A stretch of 64,000 nucleotides of DNA. It comes from Scleromitrula shiraiana. Taxonomy: Eukaryota > Ascomycota > Leotiomycetes > Helotiales > Sclerotiniaceae. The stretch covers positions 2,010,001-2,074,000 of the forward strand of contig JABELC010000010.1 in assembly GCA_028455995.1 (NCBI GenBank), written 5' to 3'. The notes beneath the pieces are model-generated. The model ran no database searches. It saw only the letters and a list, made by a program, of their open reading frames with translations, and was not told where the DNA came from. Every line of letters begins with the position of its first letter. Positions within the stretch are counted from its first letter, which is position 1. A program made the translations under genes and the position numbers. This document shows positions 1 through 13,392 of the stretch, one piece after another.

Positions 1-43
1 TATTTATATAATCAATAAAACCTTTATATTATTATATTTTTAT
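1..43 (+). repeat. 3' end of the left (5') LTR, truncated by the window
   Basis: Positions 1-43 align without gaps to 11444-11486. Thirty-two of 43 bases are identical and all 11 differences are transitions (C/T or A/G), ten of them with the AT base in this copy. That is what RIP would do to one of two formerly identical LTR ends. Only the end of the LTR is visible. Confidence 0.65.
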
Positions 44-1957
44 AATAATTTAATGTAAAGATAAAAATAAATTAGAATATTTATAAAATAAATATTTAAA
101 ACAATTTTTATTTAATGATTAATTATTGATTTATAATTAAAGTATATATAATATATATATAAAAAAAATATTAAGGATTTATATAAGACTAATTATAGAT
201 AATAATAAAATGGATAAAAAGAAAGATTAAAAATATTATATATTAAAGATCTGAAAAATTTAAAATTAGAGAGATTTAGCTATTGTAAAAAAAAATAAAA
301 CTATAAAAAAAGTATAAAAAAGATTTTTAAATATTTTATTTTTATTATATTAAAATAATAAAGCCAATATTATTTAGGGAAAAAACAAATAAATATTATT
401 TAATAATAAATAAAGTAAAAAAGGAGACTTAAATATAAAAAGGAATTAAAGTATTAATATAATAAATAATATTAAAGAATATTATTATTCAAATATTGCT
501 ATATTCTCTTTTTTTTTTAAAAAAAACATATAATATAAAAGAATCAAAAAAGATTAAAAAAAAAGATATAATATATATTATATATAATATATTAAATTGT
601 TTATATTAAAATATATTAAATATTTAAAAAATATAATAAATTTTTTTTTTTAAAATTATTATATATTATATATAAAAACTGAAATATATATATAAAAAAA
701 TAAATAAAAAATAAAGCAAAAAGATTGGAATATATATTATAAATATATAAAAAGATAGAGAGCTTAATAAATATATTTTATAAATTCTAAATTGATTTAG
801 ATAAAGAAAATAAAATTAAATTCAATCAAATTAGATTTAAAAATATTAATTTAATATATTCGATTATATTTAACAATAATTAAACATATCCATTAATCTT
901 ATTAATATTTAATATAAAAGAATATACATTAAAATATAATAAAATAGATATATTGATTAAAGAGTTAAAATTATTTATAATATTTAAAATAATATTATTA
1001 AATATTGCAAATAAGTAAATATATATAAAAGTTTATGAACTAAGTATTACTAAAACAACTAAAAAAACTTATATTAATTATTTAAATAAAAAGAATATAC
1101 AAAATACAAAATCATTGTAAAATATTATTTATTTAAAAAATTTTTTTAATCCGTTTAATTTTTAGAAAATAATATTATAAAAAAAAACAATATATATTAT
1201 ATTATTTAAAATTCCGAAATTTTTTAGCGATAATATAATAAATATCGAGATATATCTCAAATTTATATATCAAGTGTTTCTCGAAACTATCAATATAAGC
1301 AAAATGATTAAAGAAAATATTAATAAATATAAAAGGCTTTTAATAAAATATATTATCAATATTTATTTAATAAATAAATCAAATGCATTTATGTTTATTA
1401 ATAAATTAAATAAAGAAATTAAAGATAATTAAACAAAGTTATTAAAGATATTAAAAATAAGATTTGGAGTCTATATTAAAATTTCCGATAAAAAAGCAGT
1501 ATAGAAAGTATTAAATAAATTTAAATAAAAAAATAAATTTTTTTTAAAATATATTAAAAATGTTTATATTATCAAAAAATAATTAAAAATAAAGAATGAT
1601 AATAAAATCTATAATAATTTTATAAATAACTTAATAAATGATTTAATATATATATATATTAGTGTATATATATATTTTAAGAAAGTTATATTTGAAAATA
1701 TAATGATTATAATAATAAAAATTATAAAAGATAAAAACTAATTATAGAAATCAAAATCAAAGAATAACAAAGTTATAATTGATATAAAAGATTAGATGTT
1801 TATATAGATATTTTAAATATAGTAAGAATCTTTTACTAAAAGTATATCTAAAATAATTAAGGCTTTAATTACAAATATATAAATCTTAATTAATAAAAAT
1901 TAAAGAAATATTATAGCATAAATAAACAAAGATGGCAAAAATTATACTAATTATCAA

Positions 1958-1999
1958 TGCTAAAATTGCAGGGTATACAAGTATATTATTCCATAATAT
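1958..1999 (+). pseudogene. Relic gag zinc knuckle (CCHC) of the retrotransposon
   Basis: In the coherent frame, two cysteine codons (1958, 1967) are spaced as C-X2-C. The next conserved positions, X4 then X4 downstream (1982 and 1997), are both TAT. A His codon (CAT) becomes TAT by C-to-T and a Cys codon (TGT) becomes TAT by G-to-A, so the layout fits a mutated C-X2-C-X4-H-X4-C nucleocapsid knuckle. A TAA stop interrupts it. The position, upstream of the reverse transcriptase, fits gag. Confidence 0.5.
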
Positions 2000-4439
2000 A
2001 TAAATAATCCATTATCTTTAAATAAATATAACATTTTTAAGTATAAATAGTAAAAGTGGATAAATAAAAAAATTAATAATGAAATTTGTACCATAATATA
2101 TAAATAAAAAACTTTATTAATTATGCCAGTTATAGCAACAATTACACAGGTAATAATATATTAGAGATTGTTTAGAATAAAAAAGGAAATATCAAATAAT
2201 TTATATAAAAAATCATCTAGATTAGACTATATATAAACAAAGATATATTTTATTGATTATAAAAAAGAAAAAGTTAAAAAATAAGCAATAGCTATAGAGA
2301 AAAGAAAAGCTCTATTTGATGAAATCAAGACTTCTTTAGTAATTGAATAAAAATTATAGTCTAAAAAGGCGTGAATAATTAATAATTATAAAAGTATTAT
2401 AAACTAAAACATTATAATATTAAAAAAATTGGTTTTATATAGTATTTAAAAAAATCTTTTAGATTTTGATCAAAATTTGAAAAAGGTTAATAGACTAAAA
2501 ATTGTTTAAAATTAATTTTATTTATTATATTTAAAAATGCAAATACAATTAATAGCAAATCTTTAATTTCAAAAAAACTTAAAAAAAAAAAAGAATTTAT
2601 TAAATTTATCTCAAATCAAATATAATTTGGCTATAACATTAATTTTTAAGATATACTTTATCTTTAATAAATCCAAAAGTAAAGTAATTGGATATAATGT
2701 GAAAAAAGAGAAGTTAAAAAATGAAATAGAAATAGACAATATTATAAAAATAGAGAATTGCGTAATTAAAATATTAAATTACTTAAAAAAAAATTTTAAA
2801 ATAAAGTTTATCCCAAATTTTTATATAATTGAAAAAATTAAATTTGATAAAAAAACTAATAATTATTGGGAAGTTTTTAAAATATTAATTAACTCTAAAA
2901 CAATAATTAATATAATATAAACAAAGTTAGCTAACAAATTCAATTATCCATTTAGGGAAAACAAAAACATGTTTTTTAAGATTGTGAATAGAAAAGAATA
3001 ATAATTATATTATTTTATATATTTATTTATTATTATAGATAATATATTAAAGTTTATAGATTTCTATTTAATAAAAGAAAATATCTTATATAATATATTT
3101 TTAAAGTAATTATAATTAAAAATAATCGAGGTGTTTGGATAATATAAAACAAAAATATATTAAATTAAAAATAAATTTAATAATCTTCAAAAATTGAATT
3201 GTAATAAAAAGAAAATATTAACAAACTATAAAATATTTATTGTAATAATGAAAAAAAAATAAATAAAAAATAAAAAAAACATAAATAAAAATAAAAAGAA
3301 AGATAGAAAGATTAAAAAAATATTTGATATATTTATAAAAATAGTTTTAAAAAAAGCAGATCAAATTTCGGGATTGAAAAATAAATATAATAATAAGGAA
3401 AAAAAAAAAATAAAGTATCTTTTATATACTAAAAAATATTAAATATATATTTTATTTTAAAAAAAAAAAAGCGTAAAAAAGCTAAATTACTCTAAAAGTA
3501 AAAGAGTAATATAAAAAGATAAAGATAAAGTAAAATAAATCCAAATACGAGGGAGCAAAAAACAAAAAAATAAAATAATATTAAATAATATAATATATAT
3601 ATGTTTATTAAATAATGAATATATAGAGATAATAGGGAGAAATATAGAGGTTAAAATAAAAAAAATATTAGGATCATTTTTGAGAAAATTAACTCAATAA
3701 TACTCCAAATATATTACATTAGTAGATAATAAAACAACGAAAAAAATGTTGAGGTAAAAAAAGATAATTGAAATGTTTGCAGTAGGAAACTTTATAAATA
3801 AAAAAGAAAAGATAGAGATAAACCTAAAAATCGAGGAATATATTGTAATAAAAATAAAGATAAGCAAAATAAAAATAAAGTATTTTAATAAAGCAATATA
3901 ATTAAAAAATAATAAAATACTTATTATAAAATTGTTCAATTAGTAGTAATAATGAAAAAAGATTAATAAAAATAATGAAGGAAAATAGATAAAATTAAAT
4001 TTAATGACTATATAAAATATAGATATATTATCATTTAAAATTGATAATAATAATAAATAGATAGATCAAAACAAAAAAAATATACGTTAAAATATAAAAC
4101 AAATCAAAATCCCGTTAATAATTAATAAAATATTTATAGATATCTAAATTAGATAAAAACAAATTAAAAAATTATTTGAGAAAAATATATATATCACCGA
4201 AATTATACAAATCGATATAAAGATTTATTTGGAAAATAAGAAATTTAATAAATATAATTAAAAGTTTTCTATAAATTAAAGATTAAATAACTATAAATAA
4301 CTAATATTTATAATAAATATAAATAAAATTAAGGAATAAACAAAAGATTTTAATAATATATTTAAAGATTTAATTTATGAAAATGAATAAAAAAAGTTGA
4401 TATTAAAATTATTATATATATAAAAAAATATCTTTATTA

Positions 4440-5340
4440 CAAATATGAAGAATATATTAATTATAGATCTAATAATATATTATATTTTAATTTACTTTAA
4501 CATTATTTTTAAAATTAATAGATTTCGATTTTATAATAAGATTAAAATTGATTAAATAAAAAAAAAGTTTTTTAAATTTTTTAAAAAAAGAATTTTAGGG
4601 TATATGAATTCTCTTTAGTTTGTAAATACGAATTTAGTCCTTAAATCAATATTAAAAGATTTAAAAATAATCTATAATTTTATATTAATAAATGATATAA
4701 TAATCAAAACTAATTATTTGATAAAAAAAATCGAGGATATATTTATAAAAATAAATCAAAACCATTTAAAATATATATTTAAAATAGATATAGTGAATAG
4801 TTTTTAAATTATAAAACTTTACTTATTAAATTAATATAAGATTGAATTTTTATATTTGTTAAATTAATTTTGTTATTATAGAATAGGTTAAAAATTAACA
4901 AAAATTTTTAGTATATATTTTAAATTAAAAAATATTGTAATTAAACTAATCCTAAAGCTAAATCTAAAATCTGCATTTCGCAATATAAAACTAGGTTATT
5001 TAATATTTATATACTTTATTAATAATAATTTTGGGAATACAAATAATTTCTTTAATCTAGCCAAATTCTTATATAAACATTATTTTCTAAAATTAATATA
5101 AATAAAATTTATATTGAATCCAAAAAAATCCATTTTTTTTATATTTAATATTGTTATATTAGAATATATATATATATCAAATAATTTATATTTATTGATA
5201 AATAAAATTATAGTATTTAAGGATTGACTAAAACTTAAAGATATAAAAAAACTAAAAAATTTTTTAAACAATATACTATTTTTCAAAGGATTTATATTGG
5301 ATCAAGTAGATCTTTCTACTTTCCTAAAAACAATAAAAAA
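4440..5340 (+). pseudogene. Relic reverse transcriptase / start of RNase H, Ty3/gypsy type
   Basis: From 4655 the frame reads KDLKIIYNF, then IEDIF and YIFKIDIVNSF, which matches the gypsy RT pattern of DLRxxxDYRxLN, then IxDIL, then FSKIDLxSGF. Further on (about 5105-5330) come LNPKKS and a KDW-LKxLKxFLxxxxFFxxFI-like run, the usual end of RT and entry to the RNase H region. TAA/TAG codons sit where Trp and Gln are normally found. The YxDD catalytic box could not be read with confidence. The gene is broken by many stops and is not functional. Confidence 0.8.
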
Positions 5341-6589
5341 ATATACAAAGCAATTTATTAAAGTAAAGATCAAGAAAACGAAATAATGAAAGATAATTAA
5401 TAAAAAGATTTTATTAAATTAAAAATAAACAAAAATATATTTAAAGATATTTATTAAAATTAAAAACAATATTATTAATAAAATAATGATAGTGAGAAAC
5501 TCAAATAAATAATTTTATTTTGTAATTGATATATTAAAAAACGGATTGGGCGAATATTTAATACAATTTAATGAGGGGGGGGTAGGCATTATAATATCGA
5601 AGCAAATTAATAAACAATATATTATATTTATATCATTCTTACTAATTAACGCATAAAGCCACTAGTATACGATAAAAAAGAAGATATACACGATATTGAA
5701 ATATTTATAGAAAATAAAATAAATAATAATAAGATCTAGATATCTAATCATTATTTATATTAATTATTAATTATTATTGAATATCTTAATAAAAAGCAAT
5801 ATATATAATAGGATAGTGAAATAGCAAATCATATTATTGGAGTTTAATATATAGTGAAAGTATATATTAGAAAAAGAATTAGTAATCGTAAATAATTTAT
5901 TTTAAATATATTATTCGAAGAAAAAGGAGAACTTTAGAGTATAAAAAAATTAATTAATAGAAAAAGAAAAGGAATTCAAGTTCGTTTTTTTTATAATAGA
6001 AACTAATATAAAAAAAAATTATATAATAAATACCCTAATTCAAAAAGCTATAATATTAAAACAATTAAATAAATTATTGTAAGAAATATTAAATAATTAA
6101 AAAAAATAAATAAATAATTTATATTATAAAAACATTATAAAATACAGGATATTAAAATCTTTAAAATCAGGAAATAAGATAATATTTTCGTAAATTTGAT
6201 ATATAAGGAAACTAACTTTACGATTTGCATTATATAAAGAAATAATAGAAAAAAATGGGAAAAAAAGGATTAAAAAAAAATAATTATTTTATCAAAAAAA
6301 GATAGGGAAATATACTAAATGCTTAAAAAGACACAAAATACATACAGCATTAAAAAAGCTATACGATTTATATAGTTATTATGTTAAAGAAATCATGAAG
6401 ATGAAATATATAAAAAAATATTATTAACAAATAAAGCTTAAAAATATTTTCAAATATTATAGAATATACTTTAATTATTAAACTATTAGGCTATTTAGAT
6501 CAACTATAAGAATAATGCTAATATTATATCTAAATTTAATAAACTATATCAAGTTAGATTATATTAGCTCTATTTTGCCTATATCAAAA

Positions 6590-6900
6590 TTAAGGAAAAA
6601 ATATATATTAATCAAAATAGATTAGACATCAAAATATTTATAGATAAAAACTATATTAATAATTAAAGCTACAAATACTATATATATAATTAATAAAAAG
6701 GTTATAAATACATTTGGATAGTCAAACAATTTTTATTTCGACAATAATAAATATTTTATTGTAATCGAGTTTTATAAATTCATGGAAAAAAGGAATATAA
6801 AAATATTTTATACCTCCATCAATTATTTATTATCAATAAATCTATTGGAATAATATATGCGATTAATATTGACAGAATTGTATATAAATATTTAAAAAGA
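6590..6900 (+). pseudogene. Relic integrase core (DX35E) of the retrotransposon
   Basis: In the same frame as the RT, ILIKID places an Asp codon at 6620, FYFDNN places a second Asp at 6740, and LLE places a Glu at 6848. There are exactly 35 codons between the second Asp and the Glu, the DX35E spacing of retroviral-type integrases. Surrounding residues (SKYL; NTFG; EFYKFMEKRNIK) also match gypsy integrases. At about 7140-7500 the frame continues into a basic integrase C-terminal region (KLGDLMLL). Stops at former Trp/Gln codons inactivate it. Confidence 0.8.
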
Positions 6901-8755
6901 TAATAAACTTATTTATATATAAAATTTGTTATTAATAAATATAATCAAATCGATAAATCTAAAAGAAATATAAATATATAAATTTTTATTGATAAAGTTG
7001 ATATTCGGATTTATATTAAAGTATTTCTCAAACTCTATATCAACAAAAGATAAAATCTATCAAAACTATCTAGCGAATTTTGAAATTATTCAATAAAACC
7101 AAACGATGGATTATCTTAAAATATTTGTATAAATAAAAAGATTAGCAAAAATTAAAAAAATGTATGAAATAGTAATTACTAAAAAATTAAACGATAACAA
7201 TAATAAATATAAAAAAAACAAAAAGAAATTTAAAAAAAAGACTATATTGAAACTAGGCGATTTAATGTTACTCTGATACATTATATAAGACAACTAGTAT
7301 AATCACAAATTTGAATTCAAATAGAAAAAGCTATATCAAGTCATTTAAATATAAAAGTATAATAAAACTATTATATTCTAAAATATTTAGATTCAAAAAA
7401 ATAAAAATCGCTAATACATTAATAATATAAAGATTTTCCTAAAACCAAAAAAAAAAGATTAGAAAAGTTATTATTAATCAAATATTAGAATGAAAAAAGA
7501 GATATTCAAAAAGTAGCCATAACTTAATGCAAAATTTATGAATAATATTAAATAATATAGGGATAAAAACATTGTTTTATTATTTTTTAAAAATAATAAA
7601 ATAAGTAAAGCTTTATTAAACCAAGAAATAAACAAATTATAATAAAATAAGTTTATTGAGTTTCTAGGTGATTATATAGATAAGAAAAATCCTACATATT
7701 AAAAATAAAAAAAAGTTGACTTCTAGATTTTTTATCAATTATATAAATCTTAAATCGATAAAAGTCGATTTAAATAAAGAAGGGAAAAATAAACAATAAA
7801 AGAAAATAATAAAAAAAAATATAATTAATATATAAAATAACTTTATTATAATACAAGATATATCTTAATTAGAAAAAGTTAGAAATGGGATAAAGAATGG
7901 AGGGGTTTTGGCAGGCGCAGAAGGTGTGAGGAAAGAAAAAAAAAATAAAAATAAAAAAAAAAAAAAACAAATAATAAAAATAAAAAATAAATAAAAGAGG
8001 ATAGAAATAGTTAAGTAGGGGTTGTGGGTTTGTTTATATTGGCGATTAATCAAAAAAAAAAGAAAAGAAAAAAAGAAAGGAAAAGGAAAGTGTAACGAAG
8101 GAAAAAAAAATTAAAAATAAAAAGTACGCATTAAGAAAAAAGACAAAAAAATAAATCCAAATAAAGAAAAACAATCTATATATAAAGAATTAAAGATGGT
8201 AATTAAAAGAGATGGAAAAAAGATATTATAATAAATATATAATAAAAAAAAATGCTAATTTAAAAATTCATTTTTAATAACAATATTTATTATTAGATAT
8301 GATAAACGAAAACGGTATATTATAAAATTTCGATTCCAAAAATTCTTTAATTATATAATAATAAAATATTGAATAAAACATATATTTATTAATTTTTATC
8401 TATTATAAAACTATATTAATATTGATTAAAAATATAAGGGCAATATTTTTATAAACTTTGCTAAAAATAATATTGCGAAAAAAATCCAAAAAAAAAAATC
8501 ATTAAATAATTTAAAATCTATTTTAAAATTTATTTATAATATTGTTTATCAATTAAACAATTATTTAAACAAAAATATTATACAAAAAAGTTATAAAGAT
8601 AATAATAGAAATTCGATTTAAAAATAAACTAGATATAGAAAAGATTCAAAGCAAACAAAAAAGTATTTAAATCAAAGATATATTAAAACTATTTTTTTTC
8701 TAAATATAAAAAAAGAAATTAAACATTTATAGATTTAGATATAAAAATAATAAAA

Positions 8756-10534
8756 ATGAATTCTATAATACGTATAAAGCACCTTTACGCAAACAAGAAT
8801 AATAAAGAAATAATAAAAGCGTTTATTAAGAAGTATAACGAAACTAGGAAAAACAAGGAAAATGAAAGGATAAATAAAGAAAAAAAAGATAAGGAAATAG
8901 ATATTCAAAATGATAAAGATATAAATAAACAAAAAAAATGATTAGCGAAAATTAAAAAATAGTATATGGAGTATATACAAATATACAAAAAAAAACCAAA
9001 ACAATTATATAAGCTCACCAAGAAAGAGTTTAAGTAATGAATTAAATTGTATAAAAACAAATTAAAGTCAATAAAAGAATTTCAGCAAAAAAGACTCATT
9101 AAGGAAGATAAAAATAAAGAAATAATATTGCTAATCTATTTATTTAAGAAATAAAATAATATAATCGATAAAAAAATATTCTAATTTTATAAAACTTATT
9201 ATTAAATTTATTTATGAAGATATATCTAATCGAACTATATTTATTAAAAAGATTATCTCGAAATAAGCATTGAGGTTTTAAAAAAGAAAAGCTTATATAT
9301 AAACAAACTGAATAATTTATTGAATATATATACAAATCTAGAATTATTATTGGTTAAAATAGTTAAGACAAAAATTAGAAATAATAATAAAAACAATAAA
9401 TTAATAATAAATAAAGAATTTATAAAAAATATTATTAAATATTATAAATATTTTGTAAAAATCATTTATCAAATAATGAACTCAAAAAACAACAAAATAA
9501 TAATCAATAATATATTTTTACCCTAAATCATATACCTATTTAATAATACCCTAACACAATTAATTTTGTTTCTATATAGAAAAACAATATCAAAAATAAG
9601 CAAATTATCCTTAGATAACATAAACAGTATAAACTACCCCTCTATAAACCCTAATAATAAGAAAAAGTTGGAATAAAAATATAAAAAAAAATATTAAAAA
9701 AAAAAAAATAGCGATAATAAGAAGATTTATTAAAAATAATTCTTTTAAAAAAAAAAAAGAAAAAATATATAGAAAATTGTAAAAGGATTAGCACCAATAT
9801 CAAAAAATGATATTGATTTATAGATTCTAAATATTATCTTGAAAAAATATATAAACAAGAGATAATAAATAGCTTAAAAAATATAAAGAATAATAGTATC
9901 CACCAAAAAAAGATTATATTTCTTATTATTAAATAAATCTAAAAAAAAAAAAATATAAAAAGAATTAGATTATGATTTAATCCTTTTTAATAAATAGCTT
10001 TATATTCCAAAAATTCTAACTATAAGCAAAATCAAGTTTAATTTAGAAAAGAGCAAGATAACAATAGTAATTCACTATTATATAGTTTTTTACACCTTTT
10101 TATACTAAAAAACTTTATATAAACAATTTTGGCTATTTGTTAATTTTAAAAACAAAAACAATAACTTGATTTTAAATAATACAGAAAAAAAGCGAATATA
10201 TTCAAGATTAATTAAAGTCTACAAATTATATATAAAATACTCAAATAATATTAACATTAAAAAAAAGATTATATTATATATATCTAAAAAATTCTAAAAT
10301 AAACAAAATAAATTTATAAAAAAATTTATATATACAAAACCAAAAATGAAAAAAGAATTATCAAGATTTATAAAAGCCAATACAATCTTAAATATAAAAT
10401 TCGTAAATGAAAGCAAATTTAATCCAAAAACCCTAACAATTGCAAAATTTAATCGTAATCAAATTAGAGAAAAGATCAAAAATATTGTAATGGTAAATGT
10501 CAAAAATAAGAATTATAAAAGATCGATGCTTTAA
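8756..10534 (+). pseudogene. Unassigned coding relic downstream of integrase
   Basis: Three of the longest plus-strand open stretches of the AT-rich block (8756-8941, 9320-9526, 10346-10534) all lie in the same frame as the RT and integrase. This hints that coding sequence once ran on past the integrase, or that a second ORF lay in the same phase. The residues are dominated by Lys, Asn and Ile because of the base composition and I recognise no domain. A nested second element is an alternative. Confidence 0.35.
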
Positions 10535-11443
10535 TTCAAAAAAAAGACTAAAAGTATTAAAACAAAACAAATAAATCAATTAAAAAAAGAATTGAAATCG
10601 AAAAATAAGATTATAAAAAAGCAAAAGCAATAATTAAACAAAAAAAATAATATAATTACTATGTTATAAAAATAACTCTTTAAATAAAAATAAAAGAAAT
10701 AATGATAAAAAAAAATATGAATAAAGCAAAAAACACTAATTAAAATTAAAAATATAAATCAATAATTGCAAAATATAGTTTATAATATAAAAACCGTTTA
10801 TTTGCTTTTTTTTTCCTTATTCAAATTTCATTTATATTAATTCTTTTTCTTTTTATTTGCTTTGTTATACAAAATTAATTTCAATTATAAAAACATATAA
10901 ATGATATCAATACAAATTATAGAAAAAAATAAATATATCAAAACATACTTATAGACCTTTTTAAACACGCCAAAATCTTATCAATTAAACAATTAACATT
11001 TATTAAATACATTTCTTTTATAATGTATAAGAAAAAAGAGATAACAAAAATAAAACTGAAAATAATAATTTGAATAAAGAAATAAACATTTTCAAGCGAT
11101 AATAATAGAAATAAAAATGAAATTTATAATATTAAAGAAATTATATCATATAATATTATTGCAAAAAAGAAATAATAAAAGGACGTAAAAAACAAAAAGA
11201 ATTACAATAAATACATTTATATAAAATAGATATAAAGAAAATATAAGTTGGATATATTAAAAAATAAAAGAGAAAGATAAAAAACTAAGAAAAAAAAGAC
11301 AAAAAACAACAAATATTAAAGAATACAAATTTATTTATTAAAAACCATCTTAAAAATTATATTGATACTTTAACAATAAAATATCTATATATCTCTAGTT
11401 TATATATAAACTCTATAGATCTTAGATTAGTACAAATTAGTTT

Positions 11444-11486
11444 CATTTATATAATCAATAAGACTCTTACATTATCATACCCTCAC
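11444..11486 (+). repeat. 3' end of the right (3') LTR
   Basis: Partner of the repeat at 1-43. It lies exactly at the drop in A+T content, so it marks the right border of the element. The start of this LTR was not located, because the sequence upstream is equally AT-rich and its partner lies outside the window. Confidence 0.65.
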
Positions 11487-11611
11487 CGTCATTCCCTTTA
11501 ATCGGATCATTTTAATGTCCGTGCACTTGATAACGAAAAACATTTTCCCACATGTATCAATCAATGGATTACAATTGATATAGTTGAGATGAAGATGAAT
11601 CCAAGACCACA

Positions 11612-11646
<35 letters not shown>
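11612..11646. repeat. (ACG)n trinucleotide repeat
   Basis: Nearly twelve uninterrupted ACG units. They lie 126 bp beyond the end of the retrotransposon, in the 11487-12158 stretch where I see no gene. The repeat makes an artificial poly-Ser frame on the minus strand, which I do not regard as a gene. Confidence 0.9.
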
Positions 11647-12158
11647 CCTTTCGAATGACCTACATATCTAAATCCTTTGATGAGAGGAAGCAGCTGAATC
11701 ATATATGTAACTATTAATCGCTGAATACATTTATCTCTTTATTACAAGGTATTGATCTACTCACTTGAGCATTCCTTAAGTATTCACCTACTAGTAAGTG
11801 ACCTATTCACAGTCGATCACATGAACGAGACGAGGAAGAAATATACTTGGGTTTAGAACCATTAGTCTTTACAGAAGATGAGAGATCTGATAGTTATCGC
11901 CCTTCATTCAGCATATGGAACTTGATATATTACGAGATTGCTTTATACCCACCCACCTAAGACAACTGCCCTGGACATTGGATTTCCTCTTCAAGGAGTT
12001 CGCATCACCATGATCATATATCCTCAAGTTGGGATAATTGATTGTTCGGATATGGGTGAAGTATGTAAACGCTTTCATGTGATCAAGTATCGATCAGTTT
12101 CTATATCGACAAGTGTCTACCCAAATATTCCATCCTTAGTCATTCCTTCATCTATTCT

Positions 12159-12728
12159 CTACCACAATTCCACGAATCCACTCTCTTCCACTTCTTCCAC
12201 TTCTTCCAACACATCCTCAACTTGCCCAACTTCGCCCTCCAACTCCTCCTCCTGCTTTAACGCAAAATGTTCATCACATTCTATAACTGCCTCCCCAGGA
12301 ATTCGATGCAATACCAAAATGGTATCTTTAGAATCCTTTTCTATAATATTTAAACGAGGTTCATGATAAAACATCAAATTTCGAGCATTCCACATCTTGC
12401 ATTTCTTCAATTTCTGCATATCGATTCCCCAAAGTTTGTCGCCCTTCTCGAAATTTCGTTTCACGCTCTCGTCTGTGATGTATAAACGAAGAAGGGCGGG
12501 TCGATCATCTGCTTTGCTGGGCCAAACATTGGAGATAAAATTCGCAAATTCCTTTGTACCGTATTTAGGGGCGGGAGATTTGATATCTTCAGCCTGGAAT
12601 CCCGTGGTTTGAGGATCCTGTGTTCGTCCTCCAGGATCTATGTATGTGAATACTCGAGGTGTGGTCATGTTTGGCATATAATGACAGGAAATTGGTTGAC
12701 TGTTTTCACCGAGTCTCATGGTCGTCAT
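12159..12728 (-). CDS. Hypothetical protein, paralogue of the 13393-15020 gene
   Basis: A single-exon frame of 189 residues starting at a genuine ATG. I do not recognise a named domain, but it is clearly related to the divergent neighbour: YIDPGGRTQDPQTTGF here against YIDRGGKTKSPKETGF there, then SPAPKYGT against SPCPKWGT, and VLHRIPGEAV against VLHRIPGKAV. The shared module covers about residues 25-155. The C-terminus is strongly acidic (Glu runs). It lies close to the RIP-mutated retrotransposon and head-to-head with its paralogue, 664 bp apart. The function is unknown. The relationship to a second gene argues that it is a real coding sequence. Confidence 0.65.
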   Translation of the reverse strand: MTTMRLGENSQPISCHYMPNMTTPRVFTYIDPGGRTQDPQTTGFQAEDIKSPAPKYGTKEFANFISNVWPSKADDRPALLRLYITDESVKRNFEKGDKLWGIDMQKLKKCKMWNARNLMFYHEPRLNIIEKDSKDTILVLHRIPGEAVIECDEHFALKQEEELEGEVGQVEDVLEEVEEVEESGFVELW

Positions 12729-13392
12729 TCTGTCGTATAAGATGATTTAAAGTGTTGGTAGATCCATGATGTATGTCTATGATCAAAACTGATTGATGGG
12801 GATTATACGTCCTGCTACTAGAGTGGTGTAGGTGTATCTTTTGGTTCTTTTTGATTATATTCAGATGGCCCTTGACGTTATGAATATGAAGTCATATGAA
12901 TGATCTAGACGTACAGTCATATATGGGTAGTTTCTCACCTTGACTGTAAGAATCTATCCTATCGTATTATGTATGTTCCTTTCTTGCCGGTGATAATGAA
13001 TGAATTAAATCTGATTTTCATAATAACATTGATATGCTGTAAAGAATAATATTATTTTTGATCAAATGAATACAAAAAAACTCGATTCAATTGAATTTTC
13101 CAGATTTCAAAAGTTCAATCTCGTCGGCAGAAGAAACAGATATTGGGAGTGGAAGTAAACAGTCACTAAAAACGTTCTTTCCTTCTATCCATCCATTCAC
13201 TGTTCTTCCTTCCTATTCTATAAATAATTTGATGGAAGCTGTTGTCTGTTCACACAGTGTGAAGAATTTATATCAAAGTTTTTGATGTCCCATCTTTTAA
13301 TGTATTCATCCTTTGGTCATTGTCCTGTCTATGATTGATGATTCAACTTTGGATAATACCTTACCAGTCAATGCACCATCAAAAGATAAACA

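Larger units (their letters stand above)
1..11486 (+). mobile_element. RIP-degenerate Ty3/gypsy LTR retrotransposon
   Basis: This block is about 85% A+T, has almost no long open frame, and stops abruptly at about 11486 where normal composition begins. Read in one plus-strand frame (codons starting at positions with remainder 2 on division by 3) it still shows a CCHC knuckle near 1.96 kb, a reverse transcriptase near 4.4-5.3 kb and an integrase near 6.6-6.9 kb, the gag-RT-IN order of Ty3/gypsy elements. Most stops fall where W (TGG to TAG/TAA) or Q (CAA to TAA) is expected, which is the RIP pattern. Matching sequence at 1-43 and 11444-11486 looks like the ends of the two LTRs, so the left LTR is cut by the window edge. 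It cannot code for active protein. Family assignment (for example Boty-like) is not shown. Confidence 0.85.

Noticed and set aside
2627..2920. 97-codon open frame in the AT-rich block
   Set aside because: Composition-driven (Lys/Asn/Ile), inside the retrotransposon relic; not a stand-alone gene, though its phase fits the element.
3694..9335. Minus-strand hydrophobic frames (Phe/Ile/Tyr-rich) in the AT-rich block
   Set aside because: They are complements of A-rich coding relics; the membrane-like look comes from base composition.
11475..11702. Minus-strand frame with poly-Ser
   Set aside because: Product of the ACG repeat; no homologous features.
11938..12612. Plus-strand Ser/Thr-rich frames
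   Set aside because: Antisense shadows of the 12159-12728 gene.
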